This document shows positions 15,904-25,057 of a stretch of 51,953 nucleotides of DNA, one piece after another. Under the pieces are notes generated by a model. That model made no database searches, was not told where the DNA came from, and saw nothing but the letters and a program-made list of their open reading frames with translations. The stretch comes from Clostridia bacterium (GTDB lineage Bacteria; Bacillota; Clostridia; Oscillospirales; CAG-272). The stretch is taken from NCBI GenBank assembly GCA_017532025.1, contig JAFXJX010000106.1, forward strand, positions 1-51,953, given 5' to 3'. The position numbers and the translations under genes are program-made. Position 1 is the first letter of the stretch; each line of letters starts with the position of its first letter.

Positions 15904-17157
15904 ATGAAAAGAATCTTGATCGTATGTCTTGTTTTGCTTGCGCTTACGCTTGTTTTCACAGCCTGCGGCGGCGAAACACCCGCCACTACGAATAATCCCG
16001 GCGCAAACAAAGCACCTGGCACAAACAAAGCACCCGGCACAAACAAAACTCCTGGTTTGTATGATGCCAATGATAATTTGATAGCCTCGTGGGATGTACT
16101 TGTGAACACCTACGGTATGAAAGTGGATGCGGATTATACGTTTCTTACATTTAAAACGGATATATCATCGCCCTACTACATATTGACAAATACAAGCGCG
16201 CTGCAAAACGGCAAAAAACTTGTGATTGGCAATGTTGACAAGATAGGTAATTCTGCGTTTTATTATTGCTCCGGCCTTGAAAGTATCACAATTCCCGACG
16301 GCGTGACTTCGATAGGTAATTCTGCGTTTTATTATTGCTCCGGCCTTGAAAGCATTACAATTCCCGACGGTGTGACTTCGATAGGTAATTCTGCGTTTTA
16401 TTATTGCTCCAGCCTTGTGAGCATTACAATTCCCGACGGAGTGACTTCGATTGGTAATTCTGCGTTTTATTATTGCTCCAACCTTGAAAGCATCACAATT
16501 CCCAACGGCGTGACTACGATTGGGGATTCTGCGTTTTATTATTGCTCCAGCCTTGTGAGCATTGCAATTCCCGACGGAGTGACTTTGATTGGGGAGAAGG
16601 CGTTCTCCTGTTGCAAAAGCCTTGAGAGCATCACAATGCCCGACAGCGTGACTTCGATTGGGGATTTTGCATTCTATAGTTGTACCAGCCTTGAAAATAT
16701 CTCGATTCCCGACGGAGTGGTTTCGATTGGAGATGGTGCGTTCTGTTATTGCGAAAGCCTTGTGAGTATCACGATTCCCGCCGGAGTGACTTCGATTGGG
16801 GAGAGGGCGTTTTATTATTGCACCAGCCTTGAAAGCATCACAATTCCCAACGGAGTGGCTTCGATTGGGGATGGTGCGTTTGCTGGTTGCGGTCTAACAA
16901 GCATTACAATTCCCGACGGTGTGACTTTGATTAGGGATTCTGCGTTCTATGCTTGCACCAGCCTTGAAAGCATCACGATTCCCGCCGGCGTGACTTCGAT
17001 TGACAATTCTGCGTTCTCTTATTGCGGAAGTCTGAAAAGCATTACATTCAACGGTACCACTACAGAGTGGGCAGCGATTGAAAAAGGTTCGGAGTGGAAT
17101 TACGGCGTCCCTGCAACGGGAGTTGTTTGTTCCGACGGAACGGTAACAATTGAATAA
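15904..17157 (+). CDS. BspA-like leucine-rich-repeat lipoprotein, 417 aa
   Basis: A lipoprotein signal (VFTAC, Cys 21) is followed by a short low-complexity linker (NNPGANKAPGTNKAPGTNK) and about 12 LRR_5/BspA repeats of 23 residues from residue 114 on (IGNSAFYYCSGLESITIP type). BspA-like proteins are displayed on the cell surface and, where studied, bind host matrix, mucosa or other bacteria; the ligand here is unknown. The ATG at 15904 follows AAGGAG. Expression probably depends on read-through of the terminator in leader RNA copy A. The first five repeats are almost identical at the DNA level, so repeat number can vary by recombination. Confidence 0.9.
   Translation: MKRILIVCLVLLALTLVFTACGGETPATTNNPGANKAPGTNKAPGTNKTPGLYDANDNLIASWDVLVNTYGMKVDADYTFLTFKTDISSPYYILTNTSALQNGKKLVIGNVDKIGNSAFYYCSGLESITIPDGVTSIGNSAFYYCSGLESITIPDGVTSIGNSAFYYCSSLVSITIPDGVTSIGNSAFYYCSNLESITIPNGVTTIGDSAFYYCSSLVSIAIPDGVTLIGEKAFSCCKSLESITMPDSVTSIGDFAFYSCTSLENISIPDGVVSIGDGAFCYCESLVSITIPAGVTSIGERAFYYCTSLESITIPNGVASIGDGAFAGCGLTSITIPDGVTLIRDSAFYACTSLESITIPAGVTSIDNSAFSYCGSLKSITFNGTTTEWAAIEKGSEWNYGVPATGVVCSDGTVTIE
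16243..16587 (+). repeat. Five nearly identical 69-bp tandem repeats coding for LRR units
   Basis: Units starting at 16243, 16312, 16381, 16450 and 16519 each encode one 23-residue repeat and differ by only a few bases; later units up to about 17060 are more diverged. This shows recent local duplication inside the lipoprotein gene. Confidence 0.85.
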
Positions 17158-17164
17158 ACCTCAC

Positions 17165-17202
17165 AAAACCCTGCCGCACTCATTAGGATGCGGCAGGGTT
17201 TT
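17165..17202 (+). terminator. Strong terminator after the LRR lipoprotein gene
   Basis: A 14-bp perfect stem (AAAACCCTGCCGCA 17165-17178 with 17189-17202) with T-rich 3' arm starts seven bases after the stop. Confidence 0.92.
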
Positions 17203-17222
17203 AGCGGAATGCGATGTAATTG

Positions 17223-17319
17223 CGTAGGGACAGGCGTCCTCGACTGTCCGAGAACGATCAAATTTGGTGAAATAAGAAATGATTGCCAAACGGACAGTCG
17301 AGGACGGAAAATCCCTACG
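17223..17319. repeat. Inverted repeat element with GTAGGGA ends
   Basis: GTAGGGA (17224-17230) and TCCCTAC (17312-17318) bracket a 16-bp perfect inner repeat, CGTCCTCGACTGTCCG (17235-17250) with its complement at 17291-17306. It resembles the element at 7232-7322 in ends, size and AT-rich centre, but the arm differs, so the two may be subfamilies. Confidence 0.8.
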
Positions 17320-17342
17320 GGTTTGATTGAAACAAATAAAAC

Positions 17343-17366
17343 GGAGTCTCGCCGATGCGAAACTCC
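17343..17366 (-). terminator. Bidirectional hairpin terminator after the first ABC exporter pair
   Basis: GGAGTCTCGC (17343-17352) pairs with GCGAAACTCC (17357-17366); T-rich stretches flank it on both strands. It lies 10 bases beyond the stop of the leftward ABC operon. Confidence 0.85.
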
Positions 17367-17375
17367 TTTTTATTT

Positions 17376-19310
17376 TTATTCAAGTTCAAATGCGCCGGTG
17401 TAGAGGCGGTAGTAGGTGCCTTTTTCGGCGATGAGTTTATCGTGGTTGCCGCGCTCGATGATCCTGCCGTTTTCCAGCACCATGATGACATCGGAATTCA
17501 TGATGGTGGACAGGCGGTGCGCGATCACGAAGACGGTTCTGCCTTCCATCAGCTTATCCATACCGCGCTGTACAATGGCTTCGGTACGGGTATCGATCGA
17601 GGAGGTGGCTTCGTCAAGGATCATAACCGGTGGGTCGGCAACGGCGGCGCGCGCAATGGCGATCAGCTGTCTTTGACCCTGCGAGAGGTTGGCGCCGTTG
17701 TTGGTAAGCTCGGTCTTATAGCCATGAGGCAAACGGGTGATGAAGTCATCGGCACCGGCGAGCTTTGCGGCGGCGATGCATTCATCGTCGGTGGCATCAA
17801 GACGACCGTAACGGATGTTTTCCATCACGCTGCCTGTGAAGAGGTTGGTGTCCTGCAGCACAATGCCGAGCGAGCGGCGCAGGTCGCTCTTTTTGATCTT
17901 GTTGATGTTGATGCCGTCATAGCGAATCTTGCCGTCGGCAATGTCGTAGAAGCGATTGAGGAGGTTGGTGATGGTGGTTTTACCTGCACCGGTTGCGCCA
18001 ACGAAGGCGACTTTTTGGCCGGGCTCGGCAAAGACAGACACATTATGAAGTACCGTCTTTTCTTCGGTGTAGCCGAAATCAACGTCAACAAGACGAACGT
18101 CACCCATCAGTCTTGTATAGGTCGTTGTGCCGTCGCCGTGGGGATGCTTCCATGCCCAAACGCCTGTGCGCTCTTCGGTTTCGGTGATGTTGCCCTCGTC
18201 ATCGATCTTGGCGTTGACAAGTTTGACGTAGCCATCGTCTGCCTCGGGCGCTTCGTCCATGAGTTCAAACACACGCGATGCACCGGCAAGACCCATGATG
18301 ATCGAGTTGATCTGCTGGCTGAACTGATTGACTTGACCGGTAAACTGCTTGGTCATACTGAGGAAGGGAATGAGAATGGCAACCGAAAAAGGCTTCATGC
18401 TGAGGCTGATATTCTCAAAGCCGGGGGTTAAGATGAACACACCGCCGATGATGGCGGCAAGCACATACAGAATATTGCCGATGTTCATGATGATTGGACC
18501 GAGCATATTGGCATACGCGTTGGCACGCGAGCTGTCGCGGTAGAGTTCTTCGTTGATTGCGTCAAAATCCTTTTGCGCTTCTTTTTCGTGACAGAAGACT
18601 TTGATCACCTTTTGGCCGTTCATCATTTCCTGAATAAAGCCTTCGGTCTTGCCGACTGCTTTTTGCTGACGGATGAAGTATTTTGCCGAGCCGCCGCCAA
18701 CTTTTTTGGAAACCAAAATCATGGCGAATACGCCAAGCAAAACCACAAGTGTCATCCAAACGCTGAAGTAGAGCATGACGAACAGTACGGTGATGACCAC
18801 GGCGCTGGAGGAGATGAGCGAGGGGAGCGACTGCGAGATCAGCTGACGGAGGGTGTCGATATCGTTGGTGTAACGGCTCATGATATCGCCGTGCTTATTG
18901 GTGTCAAAATAGCGGATCGGGAGATTCTGCATACCGTCAAACATGGCGCAGCGCATTTTGCTGAGGAAGCCTTGGGTGATGTACGCGCCAAGCTGATTGA
19001 AGATCGTGGTGGAAATCAAGGAGAGCGAATAGAGAACGATCAGCGTGATGATGTTCGGTAGGATATCCTTGGCGGCGTCAACCCACGGGGTTTGGTTTTT
19101 CAGAGCGAGCTCAATGGCGGCGAGGATCTTTTGGATGAAGACGCCGGGGATGGCGGCAACGGCAGCCGAGAAGAGAATGCAGAAGACTGTCAGCGGTACC
19201 AGCACGGGATAGGCGTGATACAGCATCTTGACCACTCTGCCGAGTGCTTTGAAGTTGATCTTTCTCTTATGTGGCATTTCGGGAGCTTTGTTTTTGGCTT
19301 GCTTATTCAT
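17376..19310 (-). CDS. ABC exporter half-transporter, catalytic-site subunit of heterodimer 1, 644 aa
   Basis: Six membrane helices (about residues 40-340) are followed by a nucleotide-binding domain: Walker A GATGAGKTT, signature LSQGQRQL, Walker B ILDEATSS with the catalytic Glu, and H-loop IAHRLST. About 60 residues of extra sequence with charged repeats (TETEERTGVWAWKHPHGDG) stand between the two domains. Together with the 19303-21045 product, which has a degenerate site, it forms a TM287/288- or BmrCD-like asymmetric exporter, probably for drugs, lipids or peptides. The ATG at 19310 has GGGAGG upstream and overlaps the preceding gene by eight bases. Confidence 0.93.
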   Translation of the reverse strand: MNKQAKNKAPEMPHKRKINFKALGRVVKMLYHAYPVLVPLTVFCILFSAAVAAIPGVFIQKILAAIELALKNQTPWVDAAKDILPNIITLIVLYSLSLISTTIFNQLGAYITQGFLSKMRCAMFDGMQNLPIRYFDTNKHGDIMSRYTNDIDTLRQLISQSLPSLISSSAVVITVLFVMLYFSVWMTLVVLLGVFAMILVSKKVGGGSAKYFIRQQKAVGKTEGFIQEMMNGQKVIKVFCHEKEAQKDFDAINEELYRDSSRANAYANMLGPIIMNIGNILYVLAAIIGGVFILTPGFENISLSMKPFSVAILIPFLSMTKQFTGQVNQFSQQINSIIMGLAGASRVFELMDEAPEADDGYVKLVNAKIDDEGNITETEERTGVWAWKHPHGDGTTTYTRLMGDVRLVDVDFGYTEEKTVLHNVSVFAEPGQKVAFVGATGAGKTTITNLLNRFYDIADGKIRYDGININKIKKSDLRRSLGIVLQDTNLFTGSVMENIRYGRLDATDDECIAAAKLAGADDFITRLPHGYKTELTNNGANLSQGQRQLIAIARAAVADPPVMILDEATSSIDTRTEAIVQRGMDKLMEGRTVFVIAHRLSTIMNSDVIMVLENGRIIERGNHDKLIAEKGTYYRLYTGAFELE

Positions 19311-21045
19311 TCTCTTCACCTCCCCTGACTTGTTGTGTATAAACTTCGCGGTAGATGTCACAGCTATCAAGCAGGTCATTATGCTTGCCGCTTGCCACGA
19401 TCTTGCCGTTATCCATGACGAGGATCAAGTCGGCGTCTTCGATCGATGCCACACGCTGGGCGATGATGATCTTGGTGGTTTCGGGAATGAAGGCTTTGAA
19501 GCCGCGGCGGATCAGCATATCGGTCTTGGTGTCAACTGCGCTCGTGGAGTCGTCGAGCACCAAAATTTTGGGTTTGGCAAGCAAGGCTCTGGCAATGCAA
19601 AGGCGCTGCTTCTGACCGCCCGACACGTTTGTGCCGCCTTGTTCAATATAAGTATCGTAACCGTCGGGGAAGGACATCACGAAGTCATGCGCTTGCGCAA
19701 GGCGGCAAGCTTCGACGATTTCCTCATCGGTGGCATTTTCGTTACCCCATTTTAAGTTTTCACGGATGGTGCCCGAGAAGAGCAGATTCTTTTGCAGCAC
19801 CATAGCAACCGAGGAGCGCAGCGTGTCGAGGTCGTATTCGCGCACGTTGTGACCGCCCACAAGAAGCTCACCCTCGGTAACGTCGTAAAGGCGGGGAATC
19901 AGCTGTACAAAGGTGGTCTTGCCCGAGCCTGTGCCACCCAGCACGCCGACTGTCATACCCGATTCAATTCTGAGATTCACGTCCGACAGAGCGTGTTTTT
20001 CAGCGGCGGCGGAATACTTGAAGTTCACGTTCTTGAATTCGATCGAGCCGTCGTCAAGCGCTGTTCTTGCGTTTTCGGGGGAGGTGAGAGTGCTTTCTTC
20101 GGTGAGCACCTCGTAAATACGCTTGATTGATTCTGCCGACATGGTGAACATGACGTAGATCATCGAGATCATCATGAGCGACATGAGAATCTGCATACCG
20201 TAGGTCAGCATCATTTGGATCTGACCGACACCGAAGGCGGCATCTCCCGTGACGATCAGCTTGGAACCGATGTAAAGAACAAACACCATGTTGGCGTACA
20301 GGCAGATGTTCATCAGCGGATTGTTGAGCGCTACGATTCGCTCGGCATAGGTAAAGTCGCGGCGGATGTTATCCGAGGCGTCAGCGAATTTTTCTTTCTC
20401 GTACTCTTCGCGCGAGAAGCCTTTGACCACGCGCATACCGCGCACGTTTTCTTCGATCGATTCGTTCAAGCGGTCATACTTGCGGAACACACGGCGGAAA
20501 GCCGGCATTGCAAAGCGGCTGATGGTGAAAAGACCGAAAACAAGAATCGGGATGACTACCACAAATGCCATGGCAAGGAAGCCACCCTTGACAAATGCCA
20601 TGATGATGGCGAAGACAAACATCAAAGGCGCGCGCACCGCCACGCGGATGAGCATCATATAAGACATCTGCAGGTTGGTGATGTCAGTCGTCATGCGCGT
20701 AACGAGCGAGGAGGATGAAAATTTGTCGATGCTTTCAAAGGAATAGGTCTGCACCTTTTCAAACACATCGTGGCGCACGTTTTTGGCAAAGCCCGCCGAG
20801 GCTTTGGCGCTGGTGTAGCCGGCAATGCCGCCGCAAGCAAGCGAGGCAAGTGCCATGAGAACGAGCAAGCCGCCTTTTTGGAGAAGGGTAGGCATATCGG
20901 CAGAGCCTTGCTGCAGGGTGTTGATCAGGTCTGCGGTGATGCTGGGAATGAAGACCTCAAGCACCACTTCGAGGACGATGAAAAAGAGCGTAAGGAAGGT
21001 TGGTTTTTTGTATTCTCTTACGCACTGTGAAAGTCGTTTGAACAA
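19303..21045 (-). CDS. ABC exporter half-transporter, degenerate-site subunit of heterodimer 1, 580 aa
   Basis: Standard type IV exporter with an N-terminal membrane domain and an ATPase domain. Walker A is GGTGSGKTT and the signature VSGGQKQR is good, but Walker B reads VLDDSTSAVD, with Asp where the catalytic Glu should be, and the H-loop is IIAQRVAS, with Gln for His. This double change marks the non-hydrolysing site of heterodimeric exporters. It is the first gene of the pair, and the downstream partner overlaps it by eight bases. Transcription starts from a TATAAT at 21087-21092 preceded by three phased direct repeats that look like a response-regulator site. Confidence 0.93.
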   Translation of the reverse strand: MFKRLSQCVREYKKPTFLTLFFIVLEVVLEVFIPSITADLINTLQQGSADMPTLLQKGGLLVLMALASLACGGIAGYTSAKASAGFAKNVRHDVFEKVQTYSFESIDKFSSSSLVTRMTTDITNLQMSYMMLIRVAVRAPLMFVFAIIMAFVKGGFLAMAFVVVIPILVFGLFTISRFAMPAFRRVFRKYDRLNESIEENVRGMRVVKGFSREEYEKEKFADASDNIRRDFTYAERIVALNNPLMNICLYANMVFVLYIGSKLIVTGDAAFGVGQIQMMLTYGMQILMSLMMISMIYVMFTMSAESIKRIYEVLTEESTLTSPENARTALDDGSIEFKNVNFKYSAAAEKHALSDVNLRIESGMTVGVLGGTGSGKTTFVQLIPRLYDVTEGELLVGGHNVREYDLDTLRSSVAMVLQKNLLFSGTIRENLKWGNENATDEEIVEACRLAQAHDFVMSFPDGYDTYIEQGGTNVSGGQKQRLCIARALLAKPKILVLDDSTSAVDTKTDMLIRRGFKAFIPETTKIIIAQRVASIEDADLILVMDNGKIVASGKHNDLLDSCDIYREVYTQQVRGGEENE

Positions 21046-21086
21046 GCAAAATCTCCTTTCGGTTTGTGATATACGTTAACCTTACT

Positions 21087-21130
21087 ATTATAAAGCCCTT
21101 TTGTGCTGTTTTTGTGACCTTTTTGTGACT
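21087..21130 (-). promoter_or_regulatory. Promoter with three 11-bp direct repeats before ABC exporter pair 1
   Basis: On the minus strand a TATAAT (21087-21092) has no good -35 box. Instead three consecutive 11-bp units lie upstream: AGTCACAAAAA (21120-21130), GGTCACAAAAA (21109-21119) and CAGCACAAAAG (21098-21108). Exact 11-bp spacing puts them on one face of the helix, as for OmpR/PhoB-type activators that replace a -35 element. The regulator is not encoded nearby. Confidence 0.65.
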
Positions 21131-21246
21131 GCATTGTAAACAAAATACCGGAGAGGAAAATGAATATATCCGCAGTGGGGTTGTCACTTACCCTTTCTGG
21201 CGATAACCCGAGGAGAATCAACTTGAAAGAGACTGCCTAAAACCTA

Positions 21247-21275
21247 TTGCATTCCATGTCAGAATGTGTTAAAAT
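21247..21275 (+). promoter_or_regulatory. Sigma-A promoter for ABC exporter pair 2
   Basis: TTGCAT (21247-21252), 17 bases, TAAAAT (21270-21275). It overlaps the earliest possible GTG start of the following frame (21266), which supports a start further downstream. Confidence 0.65.
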
Positions 21276-21325
21276 ACAAGGGAAATTTTGTGAAGAAATC
21301 CTTTTCTTTGAAAGGGGGAATTGGC

Positions 21326-23110
21326 TTGCTGTTTGGCAAACACATCAACCGATATTACATCAAATATTTGCCTCATTTTTTGATCGGTATTATTGCCTTG
21401 CTGCTTGTGGACTATATGCAGCTTGTTGTGCCTGAATTATACCGCACGGTGATCAACGGCATGACTTACGGCACGGCAGAGGTCGAGGGGGTAACAGTAA
21501 CCTTTGATATGCCGTTTTTGCTTGATAAGGTTTGTGTGCCCTTGATTGTGGTGATCGTGACGCTTGTGCTGGGCAGATTCGTTTGGCGTATCTGTTTTCT
21601 CGGTGCGGGCGTTGGCATGGAAACGAATTTGCGCGGCAAGATGTTTGACCGTTGCAAGGATCTCTCGCCGCAATATTATCAGGTGAACAAGGTGGGCGGC
21701 CTTATGTCGCTTTTCACCAACGATCTTGACACGGTGCAGGAATGCTTCGGCTGGGCAGTTCTCATGTTCTGCGATGCCGCTTTCCTTGGCGTGATGGCGC
21801 TTGTGAAGATGTTCCGCATGAACCCTCTGCTTGCGGTTTTTTCAATGATTCCGATGGCGTGTATGCTGTCTGCCACTTTGATCGTGGGTTGGTTTATGAC
21901 CGAAAAATGGAAGACGCGACAGGCGGCGTTTTCCTCCCTTTCTGACTATTCGCAGGAAAGCTTTTCGGGCATTGCGGTGGTGAAAGCCTTTGTGAAAGAG
22001 TCGGTAGAGCTTTGGAATTTTAAGAAGCTCAACCGCGAAAACGAAAAAGCCAACGTGCGCTACACAAAAGCATCGGTTTTGCTCCGCGTGAGCATCACGC
22101 TGTTTATTGAATCGGTGATGTGCGTGATTCTCGGCTACGGAGGCTATCTTGTGTATATCGGCAGATTCAATGCCGGTCAGCTTGTGGAATTCATCGGCTA
22201 CTTTACTGCCATCATTTGGCCCGTGATGGCAATTGGCGAGTTGATTGAACTGCGCTCGCGCGGCAAAGCATCCTTAAAACGCATCAGCGAGCTACTCGAT
22301 GCCAAGACTGACGTGATCGACCGCGAGGGTGTGCATGACGTGGAAGCGCTCACGGGCGATATTACCTTCAAGAATCTGACCTTCCGTTATCCCGATGGGG
22401 AAATGGATGTGCTGGAAGATGTTTCCTTCCATATCAACGCAGGGGAAAACGTGGGCATTATCGGCAGAACAGGCTCGGGCAAGACCACGATTGTGGACTT
22501 GATCCTGCGCTGCTACAACGTGCCTGACGGCACAGTTTATCTTGACGGGCATGACGTGAATGCCATTCCGATCAAAACCGTGAGAGAACACACCGCATAC
22601 GTGCCGCAGGACAACTTCCTCTTCAGCGACACGATTGCAAGTAACATTGCCTTTGCCTCGGACAATGACGATTTTGCCGAGGTGGAAAACGCGGCGCGCC
22701 TTGCCGACATTGATGATAACATCAAGTCTTTTACCGAAGGCTACGATACTGTGCTGGGTGAGCGCGGTGTGACCGTTTCGGGCGGTCAGAAGCAGCGCAT
22801 TTCGATTGCGCGCGCTTTGATGAAGAATCCTGCCATTCTGATTCTCGACGACTCGGTTTCGGCGGTTGACGTGAAGACTGAAAAGGTGATTCTTGACAAT
22901 CTCAGAGAGCTTCGCCGCGGCAAGACCACCATTCTGATCGCGCACCGCGTTTCCACGGTGGAAAAAATGGATAAGATCTTGTTTGTGGAAGACGGCAGGG
23001 TGATTGCAGTGGGTACGCATAGTGAATTGCTTGACAGTTGCCCCGCTTACCGCAGCACCGTGGAGCTTCAGAAGCTTGAGGACGAAGGGGAGGTGGCAAG
23101 CCATGTATGA
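21326..23110 (+). CDS. ABC exporter half-transporter, degenerate-type subunit of heterodimer 2, 594 aa
   Basis: Membrane domain (about residues 10-300) plus ATPase domain with Walker A GRTGSGKTT, signature VSGGQKQR, Walker B ILDDSVSAVD (Asp in place of the catalytic Glu) and an intact H-loop IAHRVST. It therefore probably supplies the weaker site of a heterodimer with the next gene. I chose the TTG at 21326 because AAAGGGGGA lies six bases upstream; a GTG at 21290 with AAGGGA is the alternative, and the GTG at 21266 lies in the promoter. It is divergent from ABC pair 1 and overlaps its partner by eight bases. Confidence 0.9.
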   Translation: MLFGKHINRYYIKYLPHFLIGIIALLLVDYMQLVVPELYRTVINGMTYGTAEVEGVTVTFDMPFLLDKVCVPLIVVIVTLVLGRFVWRICFLGAGVGMETNLRGKMFDRCKDLSPQYYQVNKVGGLMSLFTNDLDTVQECFGWAVLMFCDAAFLGVMALVKMFRMNPLLAVFSMIPMACMLSATLIVGWFMTEKWKTRQAAFSSLSDYSQESFSGIAVVKAFVKESVELWNFKKLNRENEKANVRYTKASVLLRVSITLFIESVMCVILGYGGYLVYIGRFNAGQLVEFIGYFTAIIWPVMAIGELIELRSRGKASLKRISELLDAKTDVIDREGVHDVEALTGDITFKNLTFRYPDGEMDVLEDVSFHINAGENVGIIGRTGSGKTTIVDLILRCYNVPDGTVYLDGHDVNAIPIKTVREHTAYVPQDNFLFSDTIASNIAFASDNDDFAEVENAARLADIDDNIKSFTEGYDTVLGERGVTVSGGQKQRISIARALMKNPAILILDDSVSAVDVKTEKVILDNLRELRRGKTTILIAHRVSTVEKMDKILFVEDGRVIAVGTHSELLDSCPAYRSTVELQKLEDEGEVASHV

Positions 23111-24977
23111 GTATTTTCCGCTGCTGTTGGTAGGCGGCGTGGTGGGTCTGTTTGCCTTGATTTTCATCATTGCTTACCTTTCGATCAAGAACAAAAAAGA
23201 AGCAATCGGCTTTGACCGCAACATGAAGGATTCGGAGATTGCAAAACGCCTTCTTGTATATGCCAAGCCCTATAAATGGAATTTTGTGCTTGTTTTGTTC
23301 ATCATGCTTTTTTCGATTGCTTATGACATTGCGGCGCCGCTTTTGGTGGGTGAGATCGAAAGTGTGATTGCGGGCAAGTTTGCTCTTTCGCATCTTTACA
23401 CGCTTGTGGCAATTTACGCAAGCATTCTGCTTGTTTCGCTGGTCGGTACGTATTTGCAGGCGTTGATTCTGCAAAAGACGGGGCAGAAGATCATATCCGC
23501 GCTTCGCACCGATCTTTTTGCCCATATCGAATCGCTCTCGCACGATCAGCTGCACAAGATTCCCGTGGGTAAGCTTGTGACCCGCGTGACGAATGATACC
23601 GACGCGATTTCGATGATGTTCACAAACATTCTTGTGGACCTTGTGAAGAATGTCTTTCTGATCGTGGGTGTTCTGACCGCCATGCTGTGCGTGAACTATC
23701 AGCTCACCTTAATGGTGCTTTGCTTTGTGCCGTTTGTGGCACTCTTTACGGTGATCTTCCGCAAGTTTTCACGCAAAGCGCACCGCAAGGTCAAGGACGG
23801 CACCACCGCGATCAACACCTTTCTCTCAGAGCATCTTTCGGGCATGAAGATCATTCAGATCTTCAACCGCGAGGAGCGAAAGAAGGCTGAGTTTGACGCG
23901 CACAACGCCGCCCTCGGCAAAGCGAAAAGGGAACAGATCTTTGTCTTCGGTATTTTCCGTCCGATGGTGTATATGCTGTACATTTCCTCGGTGCTTTGTC
24001 TTTTGTATCTCGGTGGCAGAGGATACATCAAGGATTCGTCTTTCCTCGGTCAGACCTTGACTGCGTCCACCGTGGTGACCTTCTATATGTACATATCGAA
24101 ATTCTTCAACCCCATTCAGACGCTTGCCGAGCAGTTCAATCGCTTGCAATCGGCATTTGCCTCGGGTGAGAAAATCTTCACGATCTTTGATATGCGCCCT
24201 GAGGTGGTGGATGCGCCCGATGCGATCGAACTTGACACCGTCAAAGGCGAGATTGCGTTTTCGCACGTTTGGTTCGCGTATGTGCCGGGCGAGTGGGTGC
24301 TGAAAGATGTTTCATTCAAGGTAAAAGCAGGCGAGACAGTTGCGTTTGTCGGCTCGACAGGCTCGGGCAAGACCACGATCCTTTCGTTGATCTGCCGAAA
24401 CTATGACATTCAACAGGGCAGTATTACGATCGACGGCGTGGATATCCGTAAAATCAAAATATCTTCCTTGCGCCGCCACTTTGGGCAGATGCTGCAGGAT
24501 GTGTTCCTTTTCTCGGGCACGGTTCGCTCGAACATTCTGTTGGGTCTTGAGGGTGTTTCGGATGACGAAGTGATGGAGGCTTGCCGTTATGTGAATGCCG
24601 ATCGCTTCATTTCGCGTCTCAGTAAAGGGCTTGACGAAGAGGTGAGAGAGCGCGGCAACAACTTCTCGGCAGGACAAAGACAGCTTCTCTCCTTTGCGCG
24701 CACCATCATTCACAAGCCATCGGTGATGATCCTTGACGAAGCAACCGCCAACATCGATACCGAAACTGAGGTTCTGATTCAGGATTCGCTTGAAAAAATG
24801 ATGAACGTTGGTACCATGCTGATGGTGGCACACCGACTTTCCACCATTAAGAATGCCGATAACATCATTATGCTCTCGCACGGCAGAATCGTGGAAGAAG
24901 GAAGTCACGCCGCGCTTCTTTCGCAAAAGGGAAGATACTACAAGCTGTATCAGCTGCAGTACGAGAAAAAACAGTAA
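23103..24977 (+). CDS. ABC exporter half-transporter, catalytic-site subunit of heterodimer 2, 624 aa
   Basis: After an extra N-terminal membrane helix (YFPLLLVGGVVGLFALIFII) come the six-helix exporter domain and an ATPase domain with Walker A GSTGSGKTT, signature FSAGQRQL, Walker B ILDEATANID and H-loop VAHRLST, all suitable for hydrolysis. It pairs with the preceding product. The ATG at 23103 is preceded by GGGGAGG and overlaps the previous stop; the frame is open further upstream but inside that gene. Substrate is unknown; both pairs in this region could export lipids, peptides or drugs. Confidence 0.93.
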   Translation: MYEYFPLLLVGGVVGLFALIFIIAYLSIKNKKEAIGFDRNMKDSEIAKRLLVYAKPYKWNFVLVLFIMLFSIAYDIAAPLLVGEIESVIAGKFALSHLYTLVAIYASILLVSLVGTYLQALILQKTGQKIISALRTDLFAHIESLSHDQLHKIPVGKLVTRVTNDTDAISMMFTNILVDLVKNVFLIVGVLTAMLCVNYQLTLMVLCFVPFVALFTVIFRKFSRKAHRKVKDGTTAINTFLSEHLSGMKIIQIFNREERKKAEFDAHNAALGKAKREQIFVFGIFRPMVYMLYISSVLCLLYLGGRGYIKDSSFLGQTLTASTVVTFYMYISKFFNPIQTLAEQFNRLQSAFASGEKIFTIFDMRPEVVDAPDAIELDTVKGEIAFSHVWFAYVPGEWVLKDVSFKVKAGETVAFVGSTGSGKTTILSLICRNYDIQQGSITIDGVDIRKIKISSLRRHFGQMLQDVFLFSGTVRSNILLGLEGVSDDEVMEACRYVNADRFISRLSKGLDEEVRERGNNFSAGQRQLLSFARTIIHKPSVMILDEATANIDTETEVLIQDSLEKMMNVGTMLMVAHRLSTIKNADNIIMLSHGRIVEEGSHAALLSQKGRYYKLYQLQYEKKQ

Positions 24978-25020
24978 AAAAGCCGTGGAAATTCAATAGA
25001 ATACGTTATCTACCAACAGG

Positions 25021-25057
25021 AAAAGGACGAAGAATTTTTAAAATTCCTCGTCCTTTT
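25021..25057. terminator. Bidirectional terminator shared by convergent genes, overlapping a stop codon
   Basis: A 17-bp stem with one mismatch (25021-25037 with 25041-25057) serves the rightward ABC operon and the leftward Cys-rich gene. The last codons and stop (25038-25040) of the Cys-rich gene lie inside the hairpin. Confidence 0.88.
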
